Under the pieces are notes generated by a model. It saw nothing but the letters and a program-made list of their open reading frames with translations. It did no database searches and had not been told where the DNA came from. A stretch of 64,000 nucleotides of DNA from Thiogranum sp. (GTDB lineage Bacteria; Pseudomonadota; Gammaproteobacteria; DSM-19610), in NCBI GenBank assembly GCA_030148805.1, contig JASBSS010000013.1, positions 1-64,000 on the forward strand, read 5' to 3'. Shown in pieces: positions 55,227-64,000 of this stretch (its first letter is position 1; every line of letters begins with the position of its first letter). Both the position numbers and the translations under genes were made by a program.

Positions 55227-56198
55227 ATGAAATCAAGTAAATTCCCCATGCTGGCCGGTGTGCTGGCGGTCTGTCTGAGCGGCGTGGCGCTGGCGGACGC
55301 CAAGGTCGACAGCGCCTTGACGGATTACAAGCGCGCCAGCGGCGTATCCGGCAATCTCTCCAGCGTGGGCTCGGATACGCTGGCCAATCTGATGACGCTG
55401 TGGGCCGAGGAGTACAAGCGCGAATATCCGAACGTCAATATCCAGATCCAGGCGGCCGGTTCTTCTACCGCGCCCCCCGCGTTGACCGAGGGTACGTCCA
55501 ATTTCGGCCCCATGAGTCGTAAGATGAAAGACAAGGAAGTGGAGGCTTTCGAGAAGCGCTACGGCTACAAGCCGACGCCCATCCGGGTGGCCATCGACGC
55601 GCTGGCGGTGTTCGTCAACAAGGACAATCCGATCAAGGGCATGACCATTCCCCAGGTCGACGCGGTGTTCTCCTCCACCCGCAAGTGCGGCATCGCCGAG
55701 CCGATCGACACCTGGGGCGGCCTGGGTCTGGACGGTGCCTGGAAGACGCGCGCCATCCAGCTCTACGGGCGCAACTCGGTCTCCGGTACCTATGGCTACT
55801 TCAAGAAGCACGCGCTGTGCAAGGGCGACTACCGCAACAACGTCAACGAGCAGCCCGGTTCGGCCTCGGTGGTGCAGTCGGTGTCCTCGTCGCTCAACGG
55901 CATCGGTTATTCCGGCATCGGCTACAAGACCTCGGGCGTGCGCGCCGTGCCCCTGAGCAAATCCGAGGGCAAGCCGTTCGTGGCGGCGACCACGGAAAAC
56001 GCCATCGACGGCAAGTATCCGTTGGCGCGTTTCCTCTACGTCTACGTGAACAAGCACCCCAACAAGCCGCTGCCGCCGCTGGAAGCCGAGTTCATCAAGA
56101 TGGTAATGTCCAAGGTCGGTCAGAAGATCGTCGTCAAGGACGGCTATATTCCGCTGCCGGCCTCGGTGGCCAACAAGGAACTGGCGAAACTGAAATAG
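55227..56198 (+). CDS. pstS: Phosphate ABC transporter substrate-binding protein PstS
   Basis: A 323-residue periplasmic protein with a signal peptide ([12 protein letters not shown]). Phosphate-site segments include [20 protein letters not shown] and [12 protein letters not shown] chose ATG 55227, with GAGGAG upstream, since the upstream in-frame codons overlap the Pho box. It is the Pho-box-driven first gene of the transporter. Confidence 0.94.
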   Translation: MKSSKFPMLAGVLAVCLSGVALADAKVDSALTDYKRASGVSGNLSSVGSDTLANLMTLWAEEYKREYPNVNIQIQAAGSSTAPPALTEGTSNFGPMSRKMKDKEVEAFEKRYGYKPTPIRVAIDALAVFVNKDNPIKGMTIPQVDAVFSSTRKCGIAEPIDTWGGLGLDGAWKTRAIQLYGRNSVSGTYGYFKKHALCKGDYRNNVNEQPGSASVVQSVSSSLNGIGYSGIGYKTSGVRAVPLSKSEGKPFVAATTENAIDGKYPLARFLYVYVNKHPNKPLPPLEAEFIKMVMSKVGQKIVVKDGYIPLPASVANKELAKLK

Positions 56199-56221
56199 AC
56201 GCCGGGGATGCCCGGAGCGAG

Positions 56222-56252
56222 GCCCCTGTGCCGCGAGGCGCAGGGGCTTTGT
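56222..56252 (+). terminator. Terminator-like hairpin after pstS
   Basis: GCCCCTG (56222-56228) pairs with CAGGGGC (56241-56247), followed by a weak T-rich tail (TTTGTCTT). It may let pstS accumulate above the downstream permease genes. Confidence 0.55.
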
Positions 56253-56268
56253 CTTACCGGGGTGTCAC

Positions 56269-56586
56269 TCAGGCGGCGTTGAGCATGTAGCGCAGGGCAT
56301 CGAATTCCCGGTATCCTACGTGCTGCAGCATGAGGCCGACACCCTGTTCGCTGCCATGCACGACAAAGGCCGGCAGACGGTGTTCGGTGGTCTTTCCCCG
56401 GCAGTTCGCGGTGAAGCAGATTTCCAGGCGGGTCTGGGGGGGGATGTTGATGCCCTTGAGGTCGACGTACATGCCTTCCAGGCTGATGTTGCGGGTTTTG
56501 CCGTTGATCATGCCAACGGGCGGGTAATACAAGTTAACATCGATATTGATGTCTTTGCGGGAGCTCCAACGGTGTTCGGTACCCAT
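56269..56586 (-). CDS. PilZ-domain protein
   Basis: A 105-residue single PilZ domain. The cyclic-di-GMP-binding features are Arg-rich W-S-S-R-K-D near the N terminus and R-N-I-S-L-E-G-M near residue 36, the R-x-x-x-R and D/N-x-S-x-x-G pattern. I chose ATG 56586 since it has GGAGAAAACT upstream; an ATG four codons earlier has none. It is inserted in antisense between pstS and pstC. Confidence 0.8.
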   Translation of the reverse strand: MGTEHRWSSRKDINIDVNLYYPPVGMINGKTRNISLEGMYVDLKGINIPPQTRLEICFTANCRGKTTEHRLPAFVVHGSEQGVGLMLQHVGYREFDALRYMLNAA

Positions 56587-56712
56587 AGTTTTCTCCATGC
56601 ACGGTGGTCTAGGTGCTTGCCTTTGCTGGCTGCTAGCAAAGCAAGTTCGATGCCAGGCGCCCGGATATCATCTCCCGCATGAAGTATCCACAGGATCTGA
56701 TTGACCCTAAAG

Positions 56713-58965
56713 ATGAATAAGAACAGCGTTCAACCGGTCGCCGGCGGGTCGTATCAGGACAGCCGGCATTTTCGTCGGCGGCTGTGGCGCGATCGCCTCA
56801 GCCGCTATGCGGTGGCCGCTGGCGGGAACGGCGTGATCGTCGCTATCTTATTGATTTTAATATATTTGCTTTATGTGGTCTTGCCGCTAGGGAAGTCTCC
56901 GGAAATGTGGCAGGAGGCCAGCTACCGCCTGCCGACGGAGGCGCCCGTGCTCTATCTGGCGATGGAGGAACAGGCCGAGGTCGGCCTGGCGTTGGAGCGC
57001 GGCGGGCAGGTGCGTTTCTTCTCCACCCACGACGGTCGCACGCTCGACGAGGTCCGCCTGCCGCTGCCCGACGGGGTGACGATCGACAGTTTTTCGGCGG
57101 CGCGTCCGGATTCCGGCGTCCTGGCGCTGGGGCTGAGCAACGGTCAGGCGCTGGTGTTCAAGGCCGAATACCGGGTGAGCTATCCCGACGACAAGCGGGT
57201 GATCACTCCCGCGATCGTCTATCCGCTGGGCGAGACGCCGGTGGTGGTGGACCCGCGCGGTCTGCCGTTGCAGCGGCTGGCCGTGCAGGCGGCCGAATCC
57301 TACACCCTGGCGGGCTGGTCGGATGACGGCACCCTGTCGCTGCTGCGCGCCGCGGCCAGCGAATCGCTGCTGGCCGAGGAGGGCAGCTTCGAGTTCGAGC
57401 ACAGCAGCGCGCAGACCAACGTGCAAAGCCCGCGCGCGCTGCTGCTCGACCCCGCCCAACGCGATCTCTATGTGGTGGGCAAGGACGGCACGCTGGGCTG
57501 GTACGAACTCGACGGCGACGAGATGCGCCTGCACGAGCAGATCCGTACCACGCCGGCCGGCGTGGGCGTGGCCGCCGCCCAGCTGCTGGCCGGCGGCACC
57601 TCGATCCTGGTGGCCGCCGACGATGGCCGGATCAGCCAGTGGTTCTCGGTCCGCGGCGAGGCCGGACTGCGTCACTTGAAAATGATCCGCGACTTCAAGG
57701 CGCCGAAGAATGTCACCGCCCTGGCGCCGGAGTTCAGCCGCAAGGGCTTTCTGGTGGCCGATGGCAGCGGCGGCGTGGGGGTGTATCACGCCACCGCGCA
57801 CCAGTTGCTGATGCATCAACCGGTGGCCGACAGCGGCATCGCGCAACTGGCCGTGGGGCCGCGCTCGCACGCCCTGCTGGCCCTGGATCGGGACGGCACG
57901 CTGCATTTCTGGCGGGTGGTGAACGAGCACCCCGAGGTCTCCTGGGAGGCGCTGTGGTCGAAAGTCTGGTACGAGGGCTATGACGAGCCGGCCTACATCT
58001 GGCAGTCGTCGTCGGCAGATAACACCTTCGAGCCGAAGTTCAGTCTCACGCCCTTGACCTTCGGCACCCTCAAGGCGGCCTTCTACGCCATGCTCTTCGC
58101 CATTCCGCTGGCGATCCTGGGGGCGATCTTCACCGCCTATTTCATGGCGCCGAAAATGCGCCAGGTGGTCAAGCCCTCGATCGAGATCATGGAGGCGATG
58201 CCGACGGTGATCCTCGGTTTTCTTGCCGGGCTGTGGCTGGCGCCGCTGGTGGAATCGCACCTGTCGGGCATTTTCCTGGTGTTCCTGCTGCTGCCGCTGG
58301 TGGTGTTGCTGGCCGCCTACGGCTGGCACCGGCTGCCCGGGTCGCTGCGCCAGCGGGTCCCCGACGGCTGGGAGGCGGCGCTGCTGATCCCGGTGCTGGC
58401 GCTGGCGGTGTGGGCGGCCCTGGCGGTCAGTTCGCCGCTGGAGCACTGGCTGTTCGGCGGCGACCTGCCCCACTGGCTGGACACCCACGGCGTCGGTTTC
58501 GACCAGCGCAACTCGCTGGTGGTGGGCATGGCGATGGGCTTTGCCGTGATCCCGACCATCTTTTCGATCGCCGAGGACGCCATTTTCGCCGTTCCCAAGC
58601 ACCTGACCAACGGCTCGCTGGCGCTCGGCGCCACGCCCTGGCAGACCTTGCTGCGGGTGGTGCTGCTCACCGCCAGCCCGGGTCTGTTCTCGGCGGTGAT
58701 GATGGGGGTCGGGCGCGCGGTGGGCGAGACCATGATCGTGCTCATGGCCACCGGCAACACGCCGGTGATGGACATGAGCATTTTCCAGGGCATGCGTACG
58801 CTGTCGGCGAACATCGCCGTGGAAATGCCGGAGTCCGAGGTCGACAGCACCCATTACCGGGTCCTGTTCCTGGCCGCGCTGGTGCTGTTCCTGTTCACCT
58901 TCCTGTTCAACACCGGCGCGGAGCTGATCCGTCAGCGCCTGCGCGGCAAGTACAGCAGTCTCTAG
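56713..58965 (+). CDS. pstC: Phosphate transporter permease PstC, long form
   Basis: A 750-residue inner-membrane protein. After one N-terminal helix (about 36-60), a WD-like beta-rich region of about 380 residues precedes the usual permease core (about 450-750), with the ATPase-contact loop G-S-L-A-L-G-A-T-P-W-Q-T-L. E. coli PstC has about 319 residues. ATG 56713 is the likely start; TTG 56701 is possible. It lies 500 bases after pstS with a reversed pilZ gene between. Confidence 0.88.
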   Translation: MNKNSVQPVAGGSYQDSRHFRRRLWRDRLSRYAVAAGGNGVIVAILLILIYLLYVVLPLGKSPEMWQEASYRLPTEAPVLYLAMEEQAEVGLALERGGQVRFFSTHDGRTLDEVRLPLPDGVTIDSFSAARPDSGVLALGLSNGQALVFKAEYRVSYPDDKRVITPAIVYPLGETPVVVDPRGLPLQRLAVQAAESYTLAGWSDDGTLSLLRAAASESLLAEEGSFEFEHSSAQTNVQSPRALLLDPAQRDLYVVGKDGTLGWYELDGDEMRLHEQIRTTPAGVGVAAAQLLAGGTSILVAADDGRISQWFSVRGEAGLRHLKMIRDFKAPKNVTALAPEFSRKGFLVADGSGGVGVYHATAHQLLMHQPVADSGIAQLAVGPRSHALLALDRDGTLHFWRVVNEHPEVSWEALWSKVWYEGYDEPAYIWQSSSADNTFEPKFSLTPLTFGTLKAAFYAMLFAIPLAILGAIFTAYFMAPKMRQVVKPSIEIMEAMPTVILGFLAGLWLAPLVESHLSGIFLVFLLLPLVVLLAAYGWHRLPGSLRQRVPDGWEAALLIPVLALAVWAALAVSSPLEHWLFGGDLPHWLDTHGVGFDQRNSLVVGMAMGFAVIPTIFSIAEDAIFAVPKHLTNGSLALGATPWQTLLRVVLLTASPGLFSAVMMGVGRAVGETMIVLMATGNTPVMDMSIFQGMRTLSANIAVEMPESEVDSTHYRVLFLAALVLFLFTFLFNTGAELIRQRLRGKYSSL

Positions 58966-58975
58966 GGGCCGGCGC

Positions 58976-60646
58976 ATGGACCGATCATTCACAGCCTGGT
59001 GGCGCAGCGGCACGCCCTGGATCTGGTTGAACGCCGCGGCGGTGGCCGCCAGCCTGGCGATGGTCATCGGCCTGCTCGGGCTGATCGCCTACAACGGCCT
59101 GGGGCACTTCTGGCCGCACCCGGTCTGGGAGTTCAGCTATCGCGCCGCCGACGGCTCGGGCGTGCAGCACCTGATCGGCGAGCTCAGCGACAGCGAGGTG
59201 ACCAGCGTCGAGCGCATGCGCCACGCCGGGGCGCAACTGCCGGAGAACATCGGCGAGGATCTCGAACGCTATCTGTTGAAAACCGGGAATCGCGATGTGT
59301 CGGGGCTGGATTTCCGCTGGATCCTGCAGCCCTTGATCCTGGAGCGTCACCGACCGCCCGATCTGGTGGTGTTCGAGCGCACCGAATGGGGAAATTTCTA
59401 CGGCTTTCTCAAGAATCTGAAACAGGGCGGCAAGGTGGTCAGCGAAGGCGACGCCGCCTGGCGGGAGCTGCAGGCGCGGCTGGATTACGTCGACCAGGTG
59501 CGCGCCCAGATCAAGGAGATCGAAAAGGACCGCATCGGCGAAATCAACTACCGGATCGAGCAGTTGCGCCTGGACCAGCGGCGCCTGGAACTGGAAGGCC
59601 GCGACACCCCGCAGCGCCTGGCGCAGATCGAACAACAACGCGCCGGGCTGCAGGCGCGTTTCCGCGAGCTGCAAAAAGAACTCGACGCCAAGTACCAGGA
59701 GATCTCCGGCGACAGCGTGACCATGACCGCCATGGGCGAGCAGGAGGTGGAAGTGCCGGTGGCGCGGATTGTGCGCGCCTATCGCCCCAACGACATGAGC
59801 GCCTGGCAGAAGGCCGGTTTCTATCTCGCCAAGCTGTGGGAGTTCGTCAGCGCCGAGCCGCGTGAAGCCAACACCGAGGGCGGTATCTTTCCGGCCATCT
59901 TCGGCACCGTGATCATGGTCATGCTGATGTCGGTCATGGTCACGCCCTTTGGCGTGGTCGCCGCCGTCTATCTGCGCGAGTACGCCAAGCAGGGGCCGCT
60001 GACGCGCTTGATCCGCATCGCGGTGAACAACCTCGCCGGGGTACCCTCGATCGTCTACGGCGTGTTCGGTCTGGGTTTTTTCGTCTATTTTCTGGGCGGC
60101 AACATCGACCAGTTGTTCTATCCCGAGGCGCTGCCGGCGCCCACCTTCGGCACGCCGGGGCTGCTGTGGGCCTCGTTGACCCTGGCGCTGCTCACCCTGC
60201 CGGTGGTGATCGTGGCCACCGAGGAAGGTCTGGCGCGCATCCCCAGTTCGATCCGCGAGGGCAGTCTCGCCCTGGGCGCGACCAAGGCCGAAACCCTCTG
60301 GCGCACCGTGCTGCCGATGGCCAGCCCGGCGATGATGACCGGTCTGATCCTGGCCGTGGCGCGCGCCGCCGGCGAAGTGGCGCCGCTGATGCTGGTGGGG
60401 GTGGTGAAGCTGGCCCCCTCGCTGCCGCTCGACGGCAACCCGCCCTTCGTGCACCTGGACCGCAAGTTCATGCACCTGGGTTTCCATATCTACGATGTGG
60501 GCTTCCAGAGCCCGAATGTCGAGGCGGCCCGGCCGCTGGTATACGCCACCGCGCTGTTGCTGGTGGTGGTTATACTGGTGCTCAACCTGGCGGCCATTTC
60601 GATCCGCAACCATCTTCGCGAGCGTTATCGCGAACTGGAACAGTAA
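58976..60646 (+). CDS. pstA: Phosphate transporter permease PstA, long form
   Basis: A 556-residue permease, versus about 296 in E. coli. An N-terminal helix is followed by a large extracytoplasmic region, including a coiled coil at about 160-240 rich in Glu, Arg and Leu. The permease core is at about 300-556, with contact loop G-S-L-A-L-G-A-T-K-A-E-T-L. It follows pstC by ten bases and directly abuts pstB. Confidence 0.88.
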   Translation: MDRSFTAWWRSGTPWIWLNAAAVAASLAMVIGLLGLIAYNGLGHFWPHPVWEFSYRAADGSGVQHLIGELSDSEVTSVERMRHAGAQLPENIGEDLERYLLKTGNRDVSGLDFRWILQPLILERHRPPDLVVFERTEWGNFYGFLKNLKQGGKVVSEGDAAWRELQARLDYVDQVRAQIKEIEKDRIGEINYRIEQLRLDQRRLELEGRDTPQRLAQIEQQRAGLQARFRELQKELDAKYQEISGDSVTMTAMGEQEVEVPVARIVRAYRPNDMSAWQKAGFYLAKLWEFVSAEPREANTEGGIFPAIFGTVIMVMLMSVMVTPFGVVAAVYLREYAKQGPLTRLIRIAVNNLAGVPSIVYGVFGLGFFVYFLGGNIDQLFYPEALPAPTFGTPGLLWASLTLALLTLPVVIVATEEGLARIPSSIREGSLALGATKAETLWRTVLPMASPAMMTGLILAVARAAGEVAPLMLVGVVKLAPSLPLDGNPPFVHLDRKFMHLGFHIYDVGFQSPNVEAARPLVYATALLLVVVILVLNLAAISIRNHLRERYRELEQ

Positions 60647-61483
60647 ATGAGCACGGACATGAAACAGACCCACGGCATCGATCCCGACGTGATTCCGCGA
60701 TCGCTCGAGAGCACCAACCTGAGCGACGAGGATCACTGCATCCGGGTGCGTGACCTCAATCTCTATTACGGCGAGACCCAGGCGCTGAAAAACATCAGCA
60801 TGGACATCGCCCGGCGTCGGGTGACGGCCTTCATCGGCCCCAGCGGTTGCGGCAAATCGACGCTGCTGCGCTGCTTCAATCGCATGAACGACCTGGTCGG
60901 CAGCGTGCGCATCGAAGGTAGCATCGAACTCGACGGCGAGGAGATCAATGCCAAGACGGTGCAGGTCGCGCAGTTGCGCCAGCGCGTGGGCATGGTCTTC
61001 CAGAAGCCCAACCCGTTTCCCAAGAGTATCTATGAGAATGTCGCTTACGGTTTACGCTTGCAGGGCATCAAGAGTCGGCGCACCCTGGACGATATCATCG
61101 AGAAGGCCTTGCGGGGGGCCGCGCTGTGGGACGAGGTCAAGGACCGGCTGCACGACAACGCGCTGGGGATGTCCGGCGGGCAGCAGCAGCGCCTGGTGAT
61201 CGCCCGGGCCATCGCGGTGGAGCCGGAAGTCCTGCTGCTGGACGAACCGGCCTCGGCGCTGGACCCGATCTCGACGCTGAAAATCGAAGAGCTGATTGAC
61301 GAGTTGAAGGATAAATACACGATTCTCATTGTCACACACAATATGCAGCAGGCGGCGCGCGTCTCGGACTATACGGCTTTCATGTACCTGGGCAAATTGA
61401 TCGAGTACGGCGCGACTAACAAAATATTCACCAATCCTGGCGAGAAGATGACGGAAGACTATGTCACCGGTCGTTACGGATAA
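60647..61483 (+). CDS. pstB: Phosphate transporter ATP-binding protein PstB
   Basis: A 278-residue ABC ATPase. Walker A is G-P-S-G-C-G-K-S, signature M-S-G-G-Q-Q-Q-R, Walker [14 protein letters not shown]. The family-specific L-N-L-Y-Y-G and D-Y-T-A-F-M-Y-L-G segments are present. It energises PstCA. Confidence 0.97.
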   Translation: MSTDMKQTHGIDPDVIPRSLESTNLSDEDHCIRVRDLNLYYGETQALKNISMDIARRRVTAFIGPSGCGKSTLLRCFNRMNDLVGSVRIEGSIELDGEEINAKTVQVAQLRQRVGMVFQKPNPFPKSIYENVAYGLRLQGIKSRRTLDDIIEKALRGAALWDEVKDRLHDNALGMSGGQQQRLVIARAIAVEPEVLLLDEPASALDPISTLKIEELIDELKDKYTILIVTHNMQQAARVSDYTAFMYLGKLIEYGATNKIFTNPGEKMTEDYVTGRYG

Positions 61484-61495
61484 TGAGGCTGAGAC

Positions 61496-62209
61496 ATGGA
61501 TAATCTGAATCTGGGTCAGCATATTTCCCGGCGCTACAACGAAGAGCTGGAGGACGTGCGCAACCGCGTGTTGGCCATGGGTGGTCTGGTCGAGCAGCAA
61601 CTGCTCAACGCCATGGCGGCGTTGGAAAACAAGGATGCTTCGCTGGCGCAACAGGTCGTTTCCAACGACCTGCAGGTCAACGCCATGGAGGTGGCGATCG
61701 ACGAGGAGTGCAATACTATCCTGGCGCGGCGTCAGCCGGCGGCCAGCGATCTGCGCCTGGTCACCGCCGTGATCAAGACTATCACCGACCTGGAGCGTAT
61801 CGGCGACGAGGCCGAGCGCATCGCCCGCATGGCCTACGACCTGGCCGACGAGGAGCGCGTCAACCGCCTGTTCACCCAGATCCATCACCTCGGCCAGCAC
61901 GCGCGGTTGTTGTTGCGCGGCGCGCTGGATGCCTTTGCCCATCTGGACACCGAGAAGGCCGTGGCCACCTGGAACGAGGACCGCAAGGTCGATCGGGAAT
62001 ACGAGGCGTTGCTGCGCGAACTGATGACTTACATGATGCAGGACGCCGACTCGATCCCGTTCGTGCTCAAGACCATATTCGCCGCGCGCGCCATCGAGCG
62101 CATCGGCGACCGCGCGGGCAATATCTGCGAGTATGTGATCTATCTGGTCAAAGGCAAGGACGTGCGCCACACCCGTCTACTCGAAGAAGGCGTGCCGGGC
62201 GACGACTGA
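61496..62209 (+). CDS. phoU: Phosphate signalling protein PhoU
   Basis: A 237-residue two-bundle helical protein with the repeated PhoU signature E-R-I-G-D-E-A-E-R-I-A and E-R-I-G-D-R-A-G-N-I. It represses PhoR output when phosphate is abundant. It is the last gene of the pst-pho cluster. Confidence 0.96.
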   Translation: MDNLNLGQHISRRYNEELEDVRNRVLAMGGLVEQQLLNAMAALENKDASLAQQVVSNDLQVNAMEVAIDEECNTILARRQPAASDLRLVTAVIKTITDLERIGDEAERIARMAYDLADEERVNRLFTQIHHLGQHARLLLRGALDAFAHLDTEKAVATWNEDRKVDREYEALLRELMTYMMQDADSIPFVLKTIFAARAIERIGDRAGNICEYVIYLVKGKDVRHTRLLEEGVPGDD

Positions 62210-62254
62210 GCGCTCCCGGCGGGCTTGTCCAGCCGGGTCCGGGTCACCGGCAGT

Positions 62255-63160
62255 TCAGACGGCGACCAGAAACTCCAGCAGCGCCTTCTGCGCGTGCAGG
62301 CGGTTCTCCGCCTCGTCCCAGACCACGCTCTGTGCGCCGTCGATCACCTCGGCGGTCACTTCCTCGCCGCGGTGGGCGGGCAGGCAGTGCATGAACAGCG
62401 CGTCCTTGGCGGCCTGTGCCATCAGCTCGGCGTTCACCTGATAGTTGGCGAAGACTTTCCCCCGCTCGTGCTGTTCTTCCTCCTGGCCCATGCTGGCCCA
62501 CACATCCGTGACCACCAGGTTGGCGCCGGCGGCGGCGGCCAGCGGCTGGTCGAACAGCTTCACTCGCTCGCCGGCCGCGGCGACGATGGCGGCATCGGGC
62601 TGGTATTGTGCCGGTGCGGCGATGTGCAGTTGAAAATCGAACTGACGCGCGGCGTTGATATAGGAGTGGCACATGTTGTTGCCGTCACCGATGAAGGCCA
62701 CCGTGGCGCCGCGGATGGCGCCGCGCTGCTCGCACCAGGTCTGCATGTCGGCCAACAGCTGGCAAGGGTGGTAGAGATCGGTCAGCGCGTTGATCACCGG
62801 GCAGGCGGAATAGGCGGCGAAACGCTCGATCTTCTCGTGCTCGAAGGTGCGTACCATGATGGCATCGACCATGCGCGACATCACCCGCGCGCTGTCCTCC
62901 AGCGGCTCGCCGCGTCCGAACTGGGTATCGCGCGGCGACAGGAACATGGCGTGGCCGCCCAGTTGCACCATGCCGGATTCGAAAGACACCCGCGTGCGGG
63001 TCGAGGATTTCTCGAACACCATCGCCAGGACCTTGTTCTTCAGCGGTTCGTAGATGCGCGATTGGCGTTGCCATTGCTTGAGTTCGATCGCCCGCTCGAT
63101 CAGGCGCGCGAGTTCCTCGGGCGAGAGATCCATCAGGGTGAGAAAATGACGTACGCTCAT
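62255..63160 (-). CDS. argF: Ornithine carbamoyltransferase
   Basis: A 301-residue enzyme forming citrulline in arginine synthesis. Carbamoyl phosphate site F-E-K-S-S-T-R-T-R (residues 50-58), H-P-C-Q, D-V-W-A-S-M-G and H-C-L-P-A-H-R-G are intact. It overlaps argD by four bases and converges on phoU. Confidence 0.96.
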   Translation of the reverse strand: MSVRHFLTLMDLSPEELARLIERAIELKQWQRQSRIYEPLKNKVLAMVFEKSSTRTRVSFESGMVQLGGHAMFLSPRDTQFGRGEPLEDSARVMSRMVDAIMVRTFEHEKIERFAAYSACPVINALTDLYHPCQLLADMQTWCEQRGAIRGATVAFIGDGNNMCHSYINAARQFDFQLHIAAPAQYQPDAAIVAAAGERVKLFDQPLAAAAGANLVVTDVWASMGQEEEQHERGKVFANYQVNAELMAQAAKDALFMHCLPAHRGEEVTAEVIDGAQSVVWDEAENRLHAQKALLEFLVAV

Positions 63161-64000
63161 GCCGGGCCACCCGTGAATTGCTCGATCAGATCGCTGACTT
63201 CAGCGACGATGGTGTCGGCCTGTTCGTCGCTGATGATCAGCGGCGGCAGCAGGCGTACCACCTTTTCGGCGGTGACGTTGATCAGCAGATCGCGCTCCAG
63301 GGCCTGCGTGACCAGCTCGGCGCAGGGGCGCTCCAGCTCGATGCCGAGCATCAGACCGCAGCCGCGCACGGCGACGACACCGCTTCTGCCCTGAAGGCGG
63401 GCGCGCAATCCCTGCAGCATGCGTTCGCCGAGCTCGCCCGCCCGGGCGTCGAGCCGCTGTTGCTCGATGGTATGCACCACCGCCAGCGCGGCGCTGGCCG
63501 CCAGCGGGTTGCCGCCGAAGGTGGAGCCGTGGTTGCCCGGCTGGAAGACCCCGGCGGCGGCGCCGCGCGCCAGGCAGGCCCCGATCGGGACGCCGTTGCC
63601 CAGCCCCTTGGCCAGGGTCATCACATCGGGCTGGATGCCGGCGTGCTGGTGGGCGAACCAGCGGCCGGTGCGGCCCATGCCGGTCTGGATTTCGTCGAGC
63701 ATCAACAGCCAGCCGTGCTGGTCGCACAGCTCGCGCAGCTGGGGCAGATAATCGCCCGCGGGGACACGGATGCCGCCTTCGCCGGTGATCGGTTCCACCA
63801 GCAACGCCACCACGTCACGGCTGTTGTGAGCGATCCGCTTCAGTGCTTCCAGGTCGTCGTAGGGCGCGCGCAGAAAGCCCTGCACCAGCGGCTCGAAGCC
63901 GGCCTGGATCTTGCGGTTGCCGGTGGCCGTCAGGGTCGCCAGGGTGCGCCCATGGAAGCTGCCCTCGGTGACGATGATCCGGGGGTTGTCGATACCGCGT
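63157..64000 (-). CDS. argD: Acetylornithine aminotransferase, partial (5' end beyond window)
   Basis: The visible 281 codons form the C-terminal part of a class III PLP aminotransferase. They run from [19 protein letters not shown] at the right edge, through [11 protein letters not shown] and the PLP lysine in [13 protein letters not shown]. Length and end fit ArgD. Reading continues unbroken to the window edge, so the start lies outside. ATGA overlap with argF indicates an argDF operon. Confidence 0.94.
   Translation of the reverse strand, partial: RGIDNPRIIVTEGSFHGRTLATLTATGNRKIQAGFEPLVQGFLRAPYDDLEALKRIAHNSRDVVALLVEPITGEGGIRVPAGDYLPQLRELCDQHGWLLMLDEIQTGMGRTGRWFAHQHAGIQPDVMTLAKGLGNGVPIGACLARGAAAGVFQPGNHGSTFGGNPLAASAALAVVHTIEQQRLDARAGELGERMLQGLRARLQGRSGVVAVRGCGLMLGIELERPCAELVTQALERDLLINVTAEKVVRLLPPLIISDEQADTIVAEVSDLIEQFTGGPA

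Noticed and set aside
56887-59067. Minus-strand frame of 726 codons opposite pstC
   Set aside because: Antisense to PstC, rich in His, Gln and Arg without any domain; typical shadow frame.
58985-60736. Minus-strand frame of 583 codons opposite pstA
   Set aside because: Antisense shadow of an intact pstA with no family match.
62216-62238. Hairpin CCCGGC/GCCGGG between phoU and argF as terminator
   Set aside because: The stem is good but there is no T tract in either direction.

Overview
The window is high-GC gammaproteobacterial chromosome. The gene content fits this: an Rsd/AlgQ anti-sigma factor, the murJ-ribF-ileS-lspA-fkpB-ispH order, a Pseudomonas-like minor-pilin operon (fimT-pilV-pilW-pilX-pilY1-pilY2-pilE), FNR/Anr-type boxes and a Pho regulon. 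I cannot name the genus. Class I fructose-1,6-bisphosphatase, B12 salvage, type IV pili, a dihaem cytochrome and ergothioneine genes suit a free-living Chromatiales-like or related environmental lineage, but that placement is inference.

Layout. 1-2955: the start of a probably Fur-controlled gene leaving the left edge, a YbaK-HDOD fusion, rsd and a small membrane methyltransferase-like protein. 3116-7209: fbp, a mazG broken by an internal deletion, an alpha/beta hydrolase lipoprotein and an ammonium transporter. 7283-11041: cobalamin riboswitch, btuB, PduO-type adenosyltransferase and btuF, a compact B12 uptake and activation locus. 11099-16784: yqhA, pgl, tRNA-Pro, ispB, rplU (with an in-frame TGA), rpmA, obgE, proB and rpsT. 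16877-24223: murJ-ribF-ileS-lspA-fkpB-ispH. 24224-28303: a glycosyltransferase-like gene interrupted by an amber codon, a DUF302 / dihaem cytochrome-DUF302 pair and hemN, the last two transcription units diverging from a region with two FNR-type boxes. 28316-38676: two minor-pilin (pseudopilin) operons separated by minisatellite-like repeats. 38686-41087: thiO, an Irr-like Fur-family regulator, a ferritin-like protein and tRNA-Thr.

41088-45677 is an AT-richer accessory island beginning at the tRNA-Thr 3' side. It holds an unexplained stretch of about 625 bases without genes, a MutL/MORC-like GHKL ATPase fused to a predicted PD-(D/E)XK nuclease, a Vsr endonuclease, a convergent cytosine-5 DNA methyltransferase and a HigA-type regulator. 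It looks like a restriction-modification or defence unit and is the best candidate for unusual biology here.

45951-52942: DsbG-like and TlpA-like thiol-disulfide proteins, nadC, an FKBP, an AGCS symporter, a retropepsin-like protease and egtB-egtC. 53039-62209: a phosphate regulon, phoB-phoR-pstS-(pilZ)-pstC-pstA-pstB-phoU, with two Pho boxes of the same design ahead of phoB and pstS. 62255-64000: argF and the truncated argD.

Three genes carry lesions (mazG internal deletion, rplU TGA, glycosyltransferase-like TAG). Each could be real decay, recoding or assembly error, and read-level checking decides between these.
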